Shown one piece after another: positions 43,459 through 55,312 of a DNA stretch of 64,000 nucleotides (positions within the stretch are counted from its first letter, which is position 1; every line of letters starts with the position of its first letter). The notes below the pieces were generated by a model that had not been told where the DNA came from, did not search any database, and was given only the letters and a program-made list of their open reading frames with translations. This DNA comes from Labia minor (lineage: Eukaryota; Arthropoda; Insecta; Dermaptera; Spongiphoridae): contig OY720350.1 in NCBI GenBank assembly GCA_963082975.1, positions 21,546,910 to 21,610,909 of the forward strand. The letters run 5' to 3'. A program made the translations under genes and the position numbers.

Positions 43459-43570
43459 AAAAATTAACATTTAATGTCCTAGTTCTTAGTCTGATACGGA
43501 TGGTCTGTGCCTTACTTTGAATATATTTTCCTCATCCAAAGTTATGGACCACGCCTCACATCTATATATT
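43459..43570 (-). pseudogene. LINE reverse-transcriptase fragment
   Basis: The minus strand reads a YRCEAWSITLDEENIF stretch, reminiscent of the YG.E.W.L...E...L segment of non-LTR polymerases. It is about 35 codons without context. Confidence 0.35.
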
Positions 43571-44499
43571 ACAACCGATAAATATATAGGGTAAATATAA
43601 AAGTATATTAAAATAATCAATATAAAATCATCATTATATATTTATTATTATTTATTATTAATTATAATTGCACGCTAAAATGAACAATCTATATGTTCAC
43701 TTAATTATTTCTAAATCATCATATATTAATTTAGAAATTAAATTTGATTAATTCATTATTATTTAAAAAATACTCTCATTAATAAATAATAAACAATTAA
43801 AATTCTTATTTTTTAATGAGTTTTTGCCAGAAAATATTATTAGTAATAATGATATTATCTTTTTCAACAACTTCTAAATATCCATGATTGGTATCAACTC
43901 TCTCTGTTTGCCTGAAAATTGAAATTTAATTTAATCTATTCTCAATCGATAAACTAACAGCTATAAAACCAATAACGATCTAATTTTTTCCATTAATTCC
44001 TGCAAAAATCGACAATATATTTAAAAAAAATAAATAAATAAATGAAAATAAAAAGAAAATAAGATTTTAAAGCAAAAAGAAGTTGTGAAGCTGACAGATC
44101 CAATTTCACTCTTTCAATCGCTGTCAAATACTTGAAATAAACTTCCTTCTAACATTTTATATCTGTCAGAATTTATATATAATATATTATAGTATGTTAA
44201 AAAACGAAAAATTTCCCGTTTAGAATTTTTTTCCCCATTATGTCATTTTAAATTATGCCTATATATTTTAATAAAATCAAAATTAACATATTAACATTAA
44301 TTATATTATTATCTTATCTTATTATGCTAGCTAAAATTGTATATATCTATCTATCTATATATATTGGTTCTCAAAAACCGCTCTAACGATTTTTTTCAAA
44401 TTCACACTAGATATAGTATTTATAAAGAAAAATTAAGTTTTATTGATGATATCTCTTGAAACATTCAGCTTCATTATTAATTTCTTAATTGAAAATTAT
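43571..44499. other. AT-rich spacer
   Basis: No gene or repeat recognised. Confidence 0.45.
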
Positions 44500-45215
44500 A
44501 TATGGAAAACGTCAAAATTGGCCTCCATTTTTATTTGTATTAATATTTTTTTTTATTTAAAATATTTTAAAATTTATTATTTAATTTCGAAATAAAATTA
44601 AAAATATTTATTTTTTTAATAAAATATATATAGATATTTATTAATCTCTCTCAAAAAAAAAAAATAAATAAAAAACATCAAATCTGCCTGCTAAGACAGT
44701 AAAAAAATGACAATTTTTTATCTAAATATATATAGTTCAGATGGTAAAGTGATGTTTTAACGAGTGGATTTCGTCGGTTCGAAACTCTCCGGGTGAATCG
44801 TTATTTAAAAATGAAAATGAAAATAATGAATTTGTTATTTTTTTTCTTTTTATCTATTGTTTACATTTTAATAAATTACTATTTTATATTTATTTATTCA
44901 TTGTTCTTTTATTAAATTTAATATTTATTAATATTATTTATTATTAATTTATATATTGATGACATCACAAATGACATTTATATTGAAATTTGACTCCCGC
45001 CTTTTTTTAAATATATTTTGTCTTAGCAGGCAGATTTGATGTTTTTTATTTTTTTTTTTTTTTTGAGAGAGATTAATAAATATCTATATATATTTTATTA
45101 AAAATAAAATTAAAAATATATATTTTTTTTATATTTAAAATATTTTAAAATTTTTTATTTAATTTCGAAATAAAATTAAAAATATATATTTTAATAATAT
45201 TTTATAATTATAAAT
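44500..45215. mobile_element. Foldback element with ~190-bp arms and a tRNA-like spacer
   Basis: The left arm (about 44515-44695) and right arm (about 45020-45210) are inverse copies; the inner ends read CATCAAATCTGCCTGCTAAG and CTTAGCAGGCAGATTTGATG. The spacer carries a tRNA-like segment (44732-44800). Non-coding. Confidence 0.7.
44732..44800 (+). ncRNA. tRNA-like sequence with A-box and B-box (possible SINE head)
   Basis: TAGTTCAGATGGTAAAG resembles a tRNA A-box and GGTTCGAAACTC, about 30 nt later, resembles the B-box GGTTCGAANCC. The T-arm and acceptor stems do not pair well, so this is not a normal tRNA; it may be a pol III promoter of a tRNA-derived element. Confidence 0.4.
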
Positions 45216-45251
45216 TACGATATATATTTATCAATAATAATTAATTATTTT

Positions 45252-46974
45252 TTTTTAACTTAATTACAGAGCCGAGGCTCGGGGTCCCGGTATGATCTTA
45301 ATATATTGTCAGAATTAGATAAATAATGTAGAGAAGAAAATATTTAAAAATAGATATTTATTTAAATGAAATAAAATTATTTAATTTACAGAATGAAAAT
45401 GTCTATAATAATGTCTAAACATTTTTCTTTATAATTTTACATTATAATAATACTAATTACAGTAGTTATAATATATGGGGAATTTTCAACTTTGACTGCC
45501 GATTTGACCATGTTCCCAAACGAATTTTAAAAAAACCAAGACCACTTTACATTTACACATTTTAAGCTCTAATCGAATCCAAAATCAAAATTTAAAAAAT
45601 CGAAAAACAAACTCACAGATATATAGATTTTATAAATGAACATTTATACAATTTATTTTAATTAATTTGAAACATTTTAGGAAACAAATTTTTAATGGGT
45701 CATTTTTAGAAATCCCATTTAACAATTATAATAAATAATTAAAAAATTGTAAAATTTTTAAAGTATATAAAAATAAATTGTATAAATTGGTTAAAGGGTC
45801 GAGTGATAGTTCGGTGTCCCAGGTATATATTTTATATTAACACGCCTACTTTTCTGTATAATAAAGATATAAAGAATCATATTTTAATTTTTATATAACC
45901 AAGAAATCATTTTTTCACTTAAAATATAGTTGTAAAGCCCAAATCTCCGATCCATATAACATCATCGACTGGGCCGCTACCAAAAGGAGTCTTCTCTTGC
46001 TCTGACTAGGGCCACCGGTATTTGCCATTAGTCTCGAAAAAATAATATTAAATTTTATATAAATTTATAAATTAGAATATTTGAATTTGTTTAAATTTTA
46101 ACACATGTAATCAATCATATGCATAAAGAATAGAAAATTTTGAAAATCAACTTGGTATTAAATTCAGAAAAAAAAATACTCATATATAGAATATATAGAC
46201 TATTCGAATATAATTGAAACTCTTTCTCTCCCTCTATTTTAAATTTAAAAAAACGGAGTGTTAAGAAATTAAGATTCCTTATACAACATGGATGGTTAAA
46301 TGAATTGGGCTCCCTACCTCCCTGAGAAATTCCCATTAAAAATGTTTATAATATTTTAGTTTATTAAATCAAACTATTATTTTTTTATTTCAATATTTTT
46401 AATGTTAATACAATAATTTTTATTTTATAATCTATAAAATAATTTAATTATTTTTAAAAACAACGGTCTTCAATTACAATTTTTTACTCTCTACTGACTG
46501 TTCATTTCATAACTGAAAATAGTGTCGAATAGAAATAGACGATATTACTTGGATTAATCTTATTATGCTAGCTAAAATTGTTTGTTTGTATTATTGAGGA
46601 CCCCAGTTCAATTCATTTTAATCAGATTGATGCAATGATGCAACATTTAATAATTGTAATAAATAATTAAAGAATTATATATTAATATTTTTTAAAGGGT
46701 CGAGCGACAGATCGGTGTCCCAGGTATTAATATTACCAGCCAAACCCAATAATAATGAATCATTTTTTTTAACTTAAGTACCGAGCCGAGGCTCGGGGTC
46801 CCGGTACTATATATATAATATATTACATGTTCATTTCATATATAAGAAATAAATACCATTTTGAAAATTAAATGTTTGTAAATAAAATTATAATGCCTAA
46901 ATATTTAAAACAAAATTATTACAAAATAATTATATATTTATAACTTATCGTTTTTTTTATTTTTATAGAATATT
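45252..46974. other. AT-rich region with four TCGGKGTCCC-type cassettes
   Basis: The motifs CTCGGGGTCCCGGTA (45279 and 46793) and TCGGTGTCCCAGGTA (45811 and 46711) recur. The first type is preceded by the hairpin CCGAGCC-GA-GGCTCGG (46782-46797); the second by AAGGGTCGAG. A small coding-like patch at 45940-46030 is unassigned. No gene is called. Confidence 0.4.
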
Positions 46975-48470
46975 TGGGTAATTGTTTACAAAAACGGAAG
47001 ATTCAGGATGGATTTGGATGAAACTTGACCATGGATTCCTATTTTACTTTCCCGCATACTTCGTATAAGGGAAGTATTAAAATCGTCAAAAATTTCGACT
47101 TCGAGATTTCGATAGATCTTGACGTTTTAGACCTTCCTGAGTCGGAAAATACCATTTTACGAATTATGTCTGTGTGTGTGTATGGATGGATGTATGGATG
47201 TATGTAATGTTTGTCAGTGAGCGAATTTACTCAGACACTAATCAAGCTAGGTCTTCGAAATATGGTACACCGATATTATTCACAGTTTATAGATTTATAT
47301 CAAAATTTCGTCAAAATCGGTTAACCTGAAGTGGTACTTTACCTACACTGGTTGCGTTTACCTTTCAAGTAAAGTACCTGTTTGATTCGAGATATTTGCT
47401 TCATATTTTGTATATAGATTTAAAAATATGAAAAAAATTCAGATACCAAATTTCATCATGATCTGACTACCGGAAGTGACATTTTACCTATACAAGTAGC
47501 GTTAGGTGTAAATTATAAATATATATAATAGTGTTAAACCATTTTACTCTATAATTTAAATTAATTAGTTTGTTTATTTTTATTGTTGTTAATTATTTAT
47601 GTTTTATCGTTCTCAAGATAATGGTTAAAAATAACTTATAATTTAATTTATTCTTTTAGGTATTGTTTGTATTTCTATATTATTATTTTATTATTTGATC
47701 AACATAACGGTCTCTAAGCAGACAAGGCTACTAAACAAAACTGATCAAGCTTACAAGAAGATTATGAAAAACACTCAGATACCAAATATCATAATGATTT
47801 ATATGCGGGAAAGTCTAGGGGAGGACACTCCCAATTTTTAATTCCAAAGATATTTACCTTATGAAATATTTCGCTTCTAGTTTCCGACATAAAAATTATT
47901 AAAATTTGACAGATAAACTAGTTATGAAGATCCAAATAAGCAGCCATTTAGTAAAGTTTATCGGCTAATTCATTAATTAATTGCTTAATCACTAATTTTT
48001 GGTTTTTTCGGTTCGGTTTGGATATAGGAAAATTATTTAATCAATTCATTTTTTAATTTTCCTATATCCAAACCGGACTGATAATACCCCGAAAATTAGT
48101 TAAGTCCTCTACTGGTCAAATGAATAGAACATTATATGGTAGCTAAATTACTAATTACTACTTTTTCGATCTAACAATTCAGCCAGAAATTCAGTGTCAT
48201 GTAATGGGACGACATTTTCCCGAAGAAATATTATTCTCTCGGGAGGCAGAAATTTATGCAAAAATTATTTATTTTATATTAAAAATAAATATTGTATTAA
48301 ATATTTTACTAAATATTTTTAGCTAAGCTTTTTACCAAATATACCAAATATTGGTAATTATATGCAAATTTTAATAATTTTTATCTCAGAAACTATAAGC
48401 TATAACCGATTCATTTGCTAATTTAATAGTAACCTGGAATTAAAAAAGGAATCCACTGGTAAAGTTTTAT
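46975..48470. mobile_element. Foldback element E, copy 2, with nested insertions
   Basis: E sequence at 46975-47045 is interrupted by HINE-3 (47046-47839), resumes at 47840, passes the palindromic centre near 48005-48100, and is interrupted again by a block with TTCAGTGTCA and CATTTTCCCGAAGAAATATT (48150-48360, also at 50737-51560). It ends near 48470. Confidence 0.65.
47046..47839 (+). mobile_element. HINE-3 copy 1 (complete)
   Basis: It starts ACTTTCCCGCATACTTCG directly after TTTT and has a 5' hairpin (ACTTTCCC paired with GGGAAGT). A (TGTG/TGGA)n core is near 47167-47210. It ends with GCGGGAAAGT (47805-47814, inverse of the start) followed by the hairpin GGGAG-GACA-CTCCC (47819-47832) and AATTTTTA. 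The frame overlapping its start is not a gene. Confidence 0.8.
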
Positions 48471-48894
48471 CTAAATGCAATTTTATATTTAATTAATTTT
48501 AAACTTAAATTGATGAATAATTATTTTTATCCTTATTTCTGAGCAGATAGTAAATCTCATCATTAATTTTTCCTCCCTTTTGTCTAATTTCTTTTTCTTG
48601 TTTTAGCTTTTTCCTAACTTCTTTTATTTTCTAACTGTAGTTCATCTTTGAATTTTCAGTCCACTTTGTGCCTTATTATCAATTTCTGGTATAACATTCT
48701 ATTGATTATTCAAGGTAGTCATGCTAACCACTACCGTTCATTCATAAAATGATTAATAACTTATTTAATTTTTGTTATTGCTATTTTTAATCATTTAGAT
48801 GTTTTTATCATATAATTTTATATTTGAATTATATTCATATTTCTGTGAAGTTATTTAAATTATTCTTAAGAATTTTTTTGCCATTCTATCTTCT
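48471..48894. other. AT-rich spacer, possibly LINE-derived
   Basis: The minus strand at 48540-48720 gives Lys/Glu-rich broken frames reminiscent of a non-LTR element upstream of its polymerase, but without decisive motifs. Confidence 0.3.
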
Positions 48895-49020
48895 CCCATT
48901 CTAGCCACGTGTCCTGCCCACCGTATAGCTTTCTCGATTTTATAATTCTAACTATACATAGAGGTCATGCAATTCCTCGTTATCCAATCTTCGCCATTCC
49001 CCGGTGACCTCATCTGAATC
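48895..49020 (-). pseudogene. LINE polymerase fragment
   Basis: The minus strand reads VTGEWRRLDNEELHDLYV, then a stop, then a frame with VGRTRG and NGRR. It corresponds to the NEEL.ELY...I..RLRWAGHVARM block of non-LTR polymerases and overlaps in family position with the fragment at 75-385. Confidence 0.55.
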
Positions 49021-49798
49021 TACAAATAATAGAATGTTTCAACGAGAATTGTCAGTCAAATCTTTAAATTTAAAATAGAGATATGTAAAAAAAGTTGTAA
49101 TTCTAAGCAAAGAATAATCAAACCCTTTTTTATCTCTCTCTCTCTATATATATATATATAGGTTAATTCAAAATCAATTTGTAAACTTAAATAGTGTAAA
49201 GATGAAATGCGATTATATTTTTTTTTTGAGTATAAAGGGAAGTGAAACGTATTATGTTTCTTATCTCTCGTTTTTTTGAGAATATATACTTCACTCTGTC
49301 TAGTTCCAAAAGGGATTTTAAATCTCTTGAGAGCTATCATTCTTTTTCTTCTCTATACTTGTGTGTTTGTTTCTGTTATTTTCAATGATTAAAGTAAGAT
49401 AACTATAATTCATTCTAGTTTGTTTTTTTTAATTTAAAAACTTTATAATTATAATAAGTAAAAAATAATAGTTTAGTAATAATAGGCATAATAATAATAA
49501 TAATAATCAGTTCATATGTGGAATATAATTGAATTCAGTTGGCATTCAAAAAAAATTTACAATAATTTGTTTATGTAAATCCTTTTGATTGATTTTGCAT
49601 AGTGATACTGAAAAAAAAATGATTCAACTCCTTCTCAATCATTCAATATTTACAATATTCATTCAATCAAAAATTGAAATCAGTTGTATCAAAATGCAGT
49701 AAAAATATATTATATATGTTGGATGCATACGAATGTATTTATTTATTTATTCTTCAATATAAATACATGTATGTTATTAGTTTTAAAATTAAATATTA
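49021..49798. other. AT-rich spacer
   Basis: No gene. A 94-codon minus frame at 49056-49340 has no motif and runs through a (TC)n/(TA)n tract. Confidence 0.45.
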
Positions 49799-50425
49799 TA
49801 ATAAGTTCACCAGTGGCCAGGCGCAGAAATGACCGACAGTTTGAAATAAATTAATTAACAGCTACAGAAACAATTTCAATTAATTTAAATGTATCTATTA
49901 ATGCAATCAAAATCAAAAATTATGATATAACATAAATATTTTTAATTTTATTTTATTTATAATATATATTTAAGACTAGGCTGTGACGTCATGAATGGCT
50001 GGACGACGTCATATAATTTTAAATTAAGAAAAAACTAATAAAGATGATTTTTCTCGAGGATAAAACCAATACAAAGTGCATGATTCGTGGTAATATGTAA
50101 AAAATCTCCTCATGTGAAATTTGGTGTGAAAATAACCCTTCCCTTCTTATCGTCGATCGGTAATACGCCCATTTCCGGTTTCCAGATATACACCAAAAGT
50201 TGATGATCAATTCATCATACTGATGCATTAAGTAAATATACCAAATTTTATCAAAATCGATTGAGCCGTTCAAGCTGTTCACATTTATAAAGATGGACAG
50301 ACAGACAGACACCATGCTAAAAATACTTTTTTCTGTTAAGAAAATGCCTGATTCGTGGAGATATCTAAAAATCTGGTGTGAAATTTGGTGTGAAAACAAT
50401 ACCTCCCTTACTGTCGTCGGTCGGT
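49799..50425 (-). mobile_element. HINE-2 copy 5 (variant 3' end)
   Basis: Minus orientation, with the same variant 3' end as 41809-42438 (CGCCTGGCCACTGGTGAACT) and a short core repeat (TCTG)n at 50293-50310. The start follows a T-run. Confidence 0.75.
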
Positions 50426-50736
50426 AAAAAATGTATACAATAGATTAAGGGTGGCCTTAAAACAACTGAGAAGAACTATTTAAATAAATAAATAAAAAAC
50501 AAATTCTGTTAATTTAAGTAAAAGTTTGAATAAATATATTTTATAAAACGACTAATTTTCTGCTATAAGTTTATCATTCCTCCCTCTCTTGTTATTATAA
50601 ATATTTAAAATAAATAGTATGGATAAAATAATAAATATTATATATTGTTCATCATCAAAGATTTTAAAAATTAAAGGAAAATATATTGAAAAATTGAAAA
50701 TTTGATGGCAACATTCTTAATAGAAATAGACAAACT
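50426..50736. other. AT-rich spacer
   Basis: No gene recognised. Confidence 0.5.
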
Positions 50737-51560
50737 ACTTTACTTCTTCGTTAACAATTCCTCCTGAAATTCAGTGTCAACTAATGGGACCACATTTTCC
50801 CGAAGAAATATTAATCTCTTGGGAGTCATAAATTTATGCAACTATGATAAATTATTTATTTTAATTTAAAAATTAGCTGGAGTGTCTTCACTCGACTATC
50901 TCGCAATTTGAATTGGATTAAATAACATAATATATTATATTTAAATTAAATTTAATTAATTATAAATTATAAATAATAAATATTAAACCAGCACATGTTT
51001 GGCTTTTTGTTGATGGCACCACGTCACATGTTGGCGCGTGAGAATTGCAGTGTTAAAAAATTAATTCTAGTAATTTCAGCGAATCAATCAAGCTGAAATT
51101 CTATATATAGCAGTTTTTTATACAATTATTAATCATGTGAAAAATTATCAAACATATATCTTTATTTTTACGGTCACTTTAGAGGAAAAAAATCAAAACG
51201 TTGTAGGTAATGACCCTCATCAGGTTGAGCTACATTTCTCAAAAGTTGATAGAAAACAGAATTTTGAATAATGCTCATGTACCAAATTTCATCATTCTAG
51301 CTCAAACCGTTTTTGCGTAATCTTGGTTACATACCTACACACACACATACATACACACATACACACATACACACACACAGACAATTTTCTCAACCTTAGT
51401 GAAAATGATTCAGGAACCTTCAAAACGTATAAAAATATCAAAATCTCGACATCGAAAATTTTCGTGATCGCAATACTATCTCTTACGAGATAGTAATAAA
51501 TATAATAAATAATTTTAGCTAAGCTTTTTACCAAATATACCAAATATTGGTAATTGTTTA
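50737..51560. repeat. Block F copy 2, split by HINE-1
   Basis: 50737-50874 and 51495-51560 match 48150-48370 (TTCAGTGTCAACTAATGGGA, CATTTTCCCGAAGAAATATT, TTTTAGCTAAGCTTTTTACC). HINE-1 copy 6 is inserted between them. Confidence 0.65.
50875..51494 (-). mobile_element. HINE-1 copy 6 (complete)
   Basis: Minus strand: start ACTATCTCGTAAGAGATAGT, (GT/GTAT)n core at 51337-51380, inverse start CGAGATAGTCGAGTG near 50888-50902, hairpin GAGTG/CACTC partly retained and end CCAGCTAATT. Confidence 0.75.
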
Positions 51561-52224
51561 CAATAACGGAAGCTTTAAAATTAAAAAAAAAATTCTTCAT
51601 TAAATTGAGAAATGAATTGTATACTTTTATTTTTAATTTGTATCTGAATTTCCACTTGATTTGATATACACCTAGAAGTACTAAATTTTATTTTTTTTTC
51701 CAAACAAATGCGTTTCCCAATTATTTATTGCCTTGCAAATATTTACCTCATTCACTTTCACTCAAGCGTGTTGGAATCCTTCCTACTTCACTATTGCCTC
51801 GGTCAATATTTGCATTATACCAATCAAGTTCCTATCTCTCCAGGTGGTTGCCAAAAGATAATAGCTTTCTTTATTTCTATTTCTATATATGCACAGCTTC
51901 TACTTGTACAATTACATTCCTTACATTTTTATTGTCAAAATCATTTATTATCAAGATTCAATATATTAATCCATTATAAAATAACGATCTTTCAATGTTC
52001 TCAATAATCATTTTAGCAAGAAATATTATTTTCAAAAGATATAATTTTATGACAGTAAATTAATCAAATATTATATTTAAAGGTGAATGTTAATAGTCAA
52101 TTTAATAGTTTCTAATATAATGGAACAATAATAAAAAGATTTTAATATAATTTTTATTATATAGAGATATAGTTTTTTATTGTTATTGGTTGAATAGAAA
52201 TGTGTGAAAAATAACAAAATCAAA
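51561..52224. other. Spacer; weak coding-like patch at 51700-51960
   Basis: The patch is less AT-rich and has two overlapping plus frames of 83-99 codons without motifs. I cannot assign it. Confidence 0.3.
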
Positions 52225-52310
52225 CTCCTGAAGAACGGGTCCTAATATGGAACCGAAACGTCGTCCATTGGTTGAAAAAGACCAATAAATTGCATCTTCG
52301 GGCTGAGGTA
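52225..52310 (+). pseudogene. Penelope/LINE-like 3' tail remnant
   Basis: CTCCTGAAGAACGGGTCCTAATATGGAACCGAAACGTCG is the type of CTGAAGA...CCGAAACG tail common at the 3' ends of Penelope-like and some non-LTR elements. Only this short motif is recognisable. Confidence 0.4.
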
Positions 52311-52806
52311 TTTTATAAGTTAGTTTAATCATATCATATTCTCTATCTACTTTAAATTAATTAAATTACTAGATATTTAATTTAATTTTAAAAAAATAAT
52401 AAACTATTAAAAATGTATCATTATTTATCCAAAGATAAATTTTAAACGCTAGTTAATTTAATTTTCAATCATATACCTATTCAAAATATAAATTGGTTTG
52501 TTAAAATATATTGTATATAAATTCATGTAGGTACGTAAATTTAATTAATTAAATTATTTAATTTAATTAATTTTAATAATCATTTACATTCAAATTATTA
52601 ATTATTTTGCAAGTAAATAAAAAAATATTTCCCTTTACAAGAAAATTTATTAACATCTGAAGCTGATTTTAAAATTTTTATAACCGAATTGAACAATTGT
52701 TTAATGTCATGAAATTTGAAAAAGGCCAAAATATTTTCAGGGAAAAAAACATTATATGATTGTCACGTGGTTTCCTCCTAAAGACCTAAAATAAATGTAT
52801 ATTTTT
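52311..52806. other. AT-rich spacer
   Basis: No gene recognised. Confidence 0.5.
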
Positions 52807-53330
52807 ACCGACCGACGATAGTAAGGGAGGTATTGTTTTCACACCAAATTTCACATGTGGAGATTTTTAAATATCTCCACGAATCATGCATTTTCTTAAC
52901 AGAAAAAAGTATTTTTAGCATGATGTCTGTCCGTCCGTCCGTATAGATGTGTACAGCCTGAACGGCTGAACCGATTTTGATGAAATTTGGTATATTTACT
53001 TAATACATCAGTGGGATGAATTGATCAACTTTTGGTGCAAATCCAGAAACCGGAAGTGGTAGTATTAGCGATCGACGATAGGAAGGGAAGGGTTATTTTC
53101 ACACGAAATTTCACATGAGGAGATTTTTTTATATATCACCACGAATCATGCACTTTGTATTGGTTTTATCCTTGGGAAAATCATATTTATTAGTTTTTTC
53201 TTGATTTAAAATTATATGACGTCATCCAGCCATTCATGACGTCACAGCCTGGTCTTGCAAATATATTATAAATAAAATAAAATTAAAAATGTTTATATTT
53301 ATTATTTATGTATCCATATCTGTTTTTTTA
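52807..53330 (+). mobile_element. HINE-2 copy 6, 3'-truncated
   Basis: It starts ACCGACCGACGATAGTAAGG after TTTTT, has the core repeat at 52925-52942 and stops near CCATATCTGTTTTTTAAA, short of the inverted repeat and hairpin. Confidence 0.75.
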
Positions 53331-54421
53331 AATAAAAATAAAATATAATATTTTTGTAACATTTTTAAAGAAATGATTAAAAGTTGATATATTTTATTAA
53401 ATTTGATAAAATCAATGTAGTTGAAATTTATAAAATAATTATTTAATCTTAATTTTTATATTCTTATATTATATAGTATTTTGTAAATTATATATATTCA
53501 TATTCATATACAAATAGGAAATGACAATTTTATCAAGTGATTTTCGTTCTTTTTATTAGAGATATTCTTATTCTTTTCTTTCAAGTTATTTTTTTTTTCA
53601 TTCACTTTAGAAAAATAAAATTAAATTGTCTACGTATTTTGAAGTTGAACGGATTTAAAAAGAAAATCCATTTTGTCTTTTGTTTGATTTTTTTTTTGTA
53701 TTTGTTATTTCTTTTGTGAAATTCTTTTCTAACGTTACAAATAAATTAAGTCAACGTACGATTTTATTTCAAGAAAATGAATTTAGTAAAAAAAGAAAGG
53801 AAAAGAAAAAAATTCTTCTGAGATTTAGTAAAGAAAAAAAAATGAATTCATTTATCAATGCATATAATTTATTGAAAAGAAACAAATAAAAAAGTTTATT
53901 AAAAAAGTTTGCAAACATTTAACTATGTATTATAAGTATTATTATTATTTTTGATAATGGCAGGGTTGAATTTTTTTTATTTTATTATATTTCGATTTGT
54001 TTTTTATTTATTTCTTTTCATTTATTTTAGATTACATACTTATTATTATTTTTTCATTAAATACTTATATAAAAGAAACTTGGGTAAATTTTGGAAAAAC
54101 AAAAAATATATTATTATTTATAAATAAATATATATATATATATATATATTATAGATCCTACATATAGGTATGTTGATATTATAATATATTTCTATTTTAA
54201 AAAATAGCATTTATTTAATTTTCTTAATAGGCAGTGATAACAGATGAATGTGAGTCATTATATATCACATTTAGGGATGAGAATAAACATTATTTGCAAA
54301 AATTATAGGCCAGAATTAAATGAAATATTTATCCAAGTGTATCCAAACATATAAAATAATGTGGTAAATAATTATTATATTTCTTAAATTGACTTTTTTT
54401 TATATACTTATCACTGGTAAT
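53331..54421. other. AT-rich spacer
   Basis: Short frames at 53537-53719 and 53680-53889 are Phe/Lys-rich products of T- and A-runs and are not called. Confidence 0.45.
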
Positions 54422-55140
54422 CAGGGCCGCAGCGTGTGAGCGGGCGCCGTATTTTGGGGGCGCCACTTGAACATTACTATTATTTTATTATAATTATTTT
54501 TAATAATTAAAAAACAAAAATTATTAACATAGTATTTTAAACATCAATTATCATAAAGATTTAATAAGAATATTATTTGATAATATATTTTCTTTCTTTC
54601 ATAAATAAAGCTATAATTATTTTAAGATACCTTTCCATATTTGCCAAAAAAGTAGAAAATTACAATTAAATATAAAAGATAAAATTTCAATAAAATGTAA
54701 TAAGAATATAAAAGATTATTTTTCTCGTAGTCTAAAAAGAAAAACAATTATTTTTATAACAGAATGAATTCCCCCACATTTCTGGTCAGGATACTTAGTA
54801 ATTTGGGATTTTTTAAAAGATCACTTAAATAAAATTCCAACTATCAAGGCGATGATAAATTTTATTTATATCAAAACAGAGTATTATGTATAAGTTTAAA
54901 ATTGAAGGGATATTTCAACTTTCTCTTAGGGCGCACGCCAAAATTGCTACAAAAGCAAAAAATGACTTTTTTGAAAAAGCACATGGGTACAATTGCTATT
55001 GCTTTGGAGGGGAAATGTCGGTCTTGATGGGTAAATTCAACCTAAGTTAAAGACAGTAAAACTCAAAAATAACGGAGGGAAAAAAGGCGGAGCTTAGCTT
55101 TTTCCCTTTGTGCAAATTTTGGACCGCGCCCTTAAAAAAA
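54422..55140 (+). mobile_element. Probable hAT-type element, only left end clear
   Basis: CAGGGCCGCAGCGTG followed by GGGCGCCGTATTTTGGGGGCGCC is the style of hAT left termini (compare 1019). A GC-richer segment at 54900-55130 could be its interior or right part, but no matching right terminus was found. Confidence 0.4.
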
Positions 55141-55312
55141 TTAAGAAAGGGATCTACAATTATAATAGTTTTTGGAAGTGAATGTTTTAGAAAGAATCCT
55201 GAATCTCTTAAAAGTGACAAATTTAATTAATCATTTATATATTTTATATATTTGTTTTTATTTTAAATTAATCAGGATCAAAGACCATTTGGTATTTATT
55301 CAAGTAAGCACC

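Noticed and set aside
44732-44800. Functional tRNA gene
   Set aside because: A and B boxes are present but the T-arm and acceptor stem do not pair.
50019-50399. 126-codon minus frame
   Set aside because: Lies wholly in a HINE-2 copy; other copies do not keep it open.
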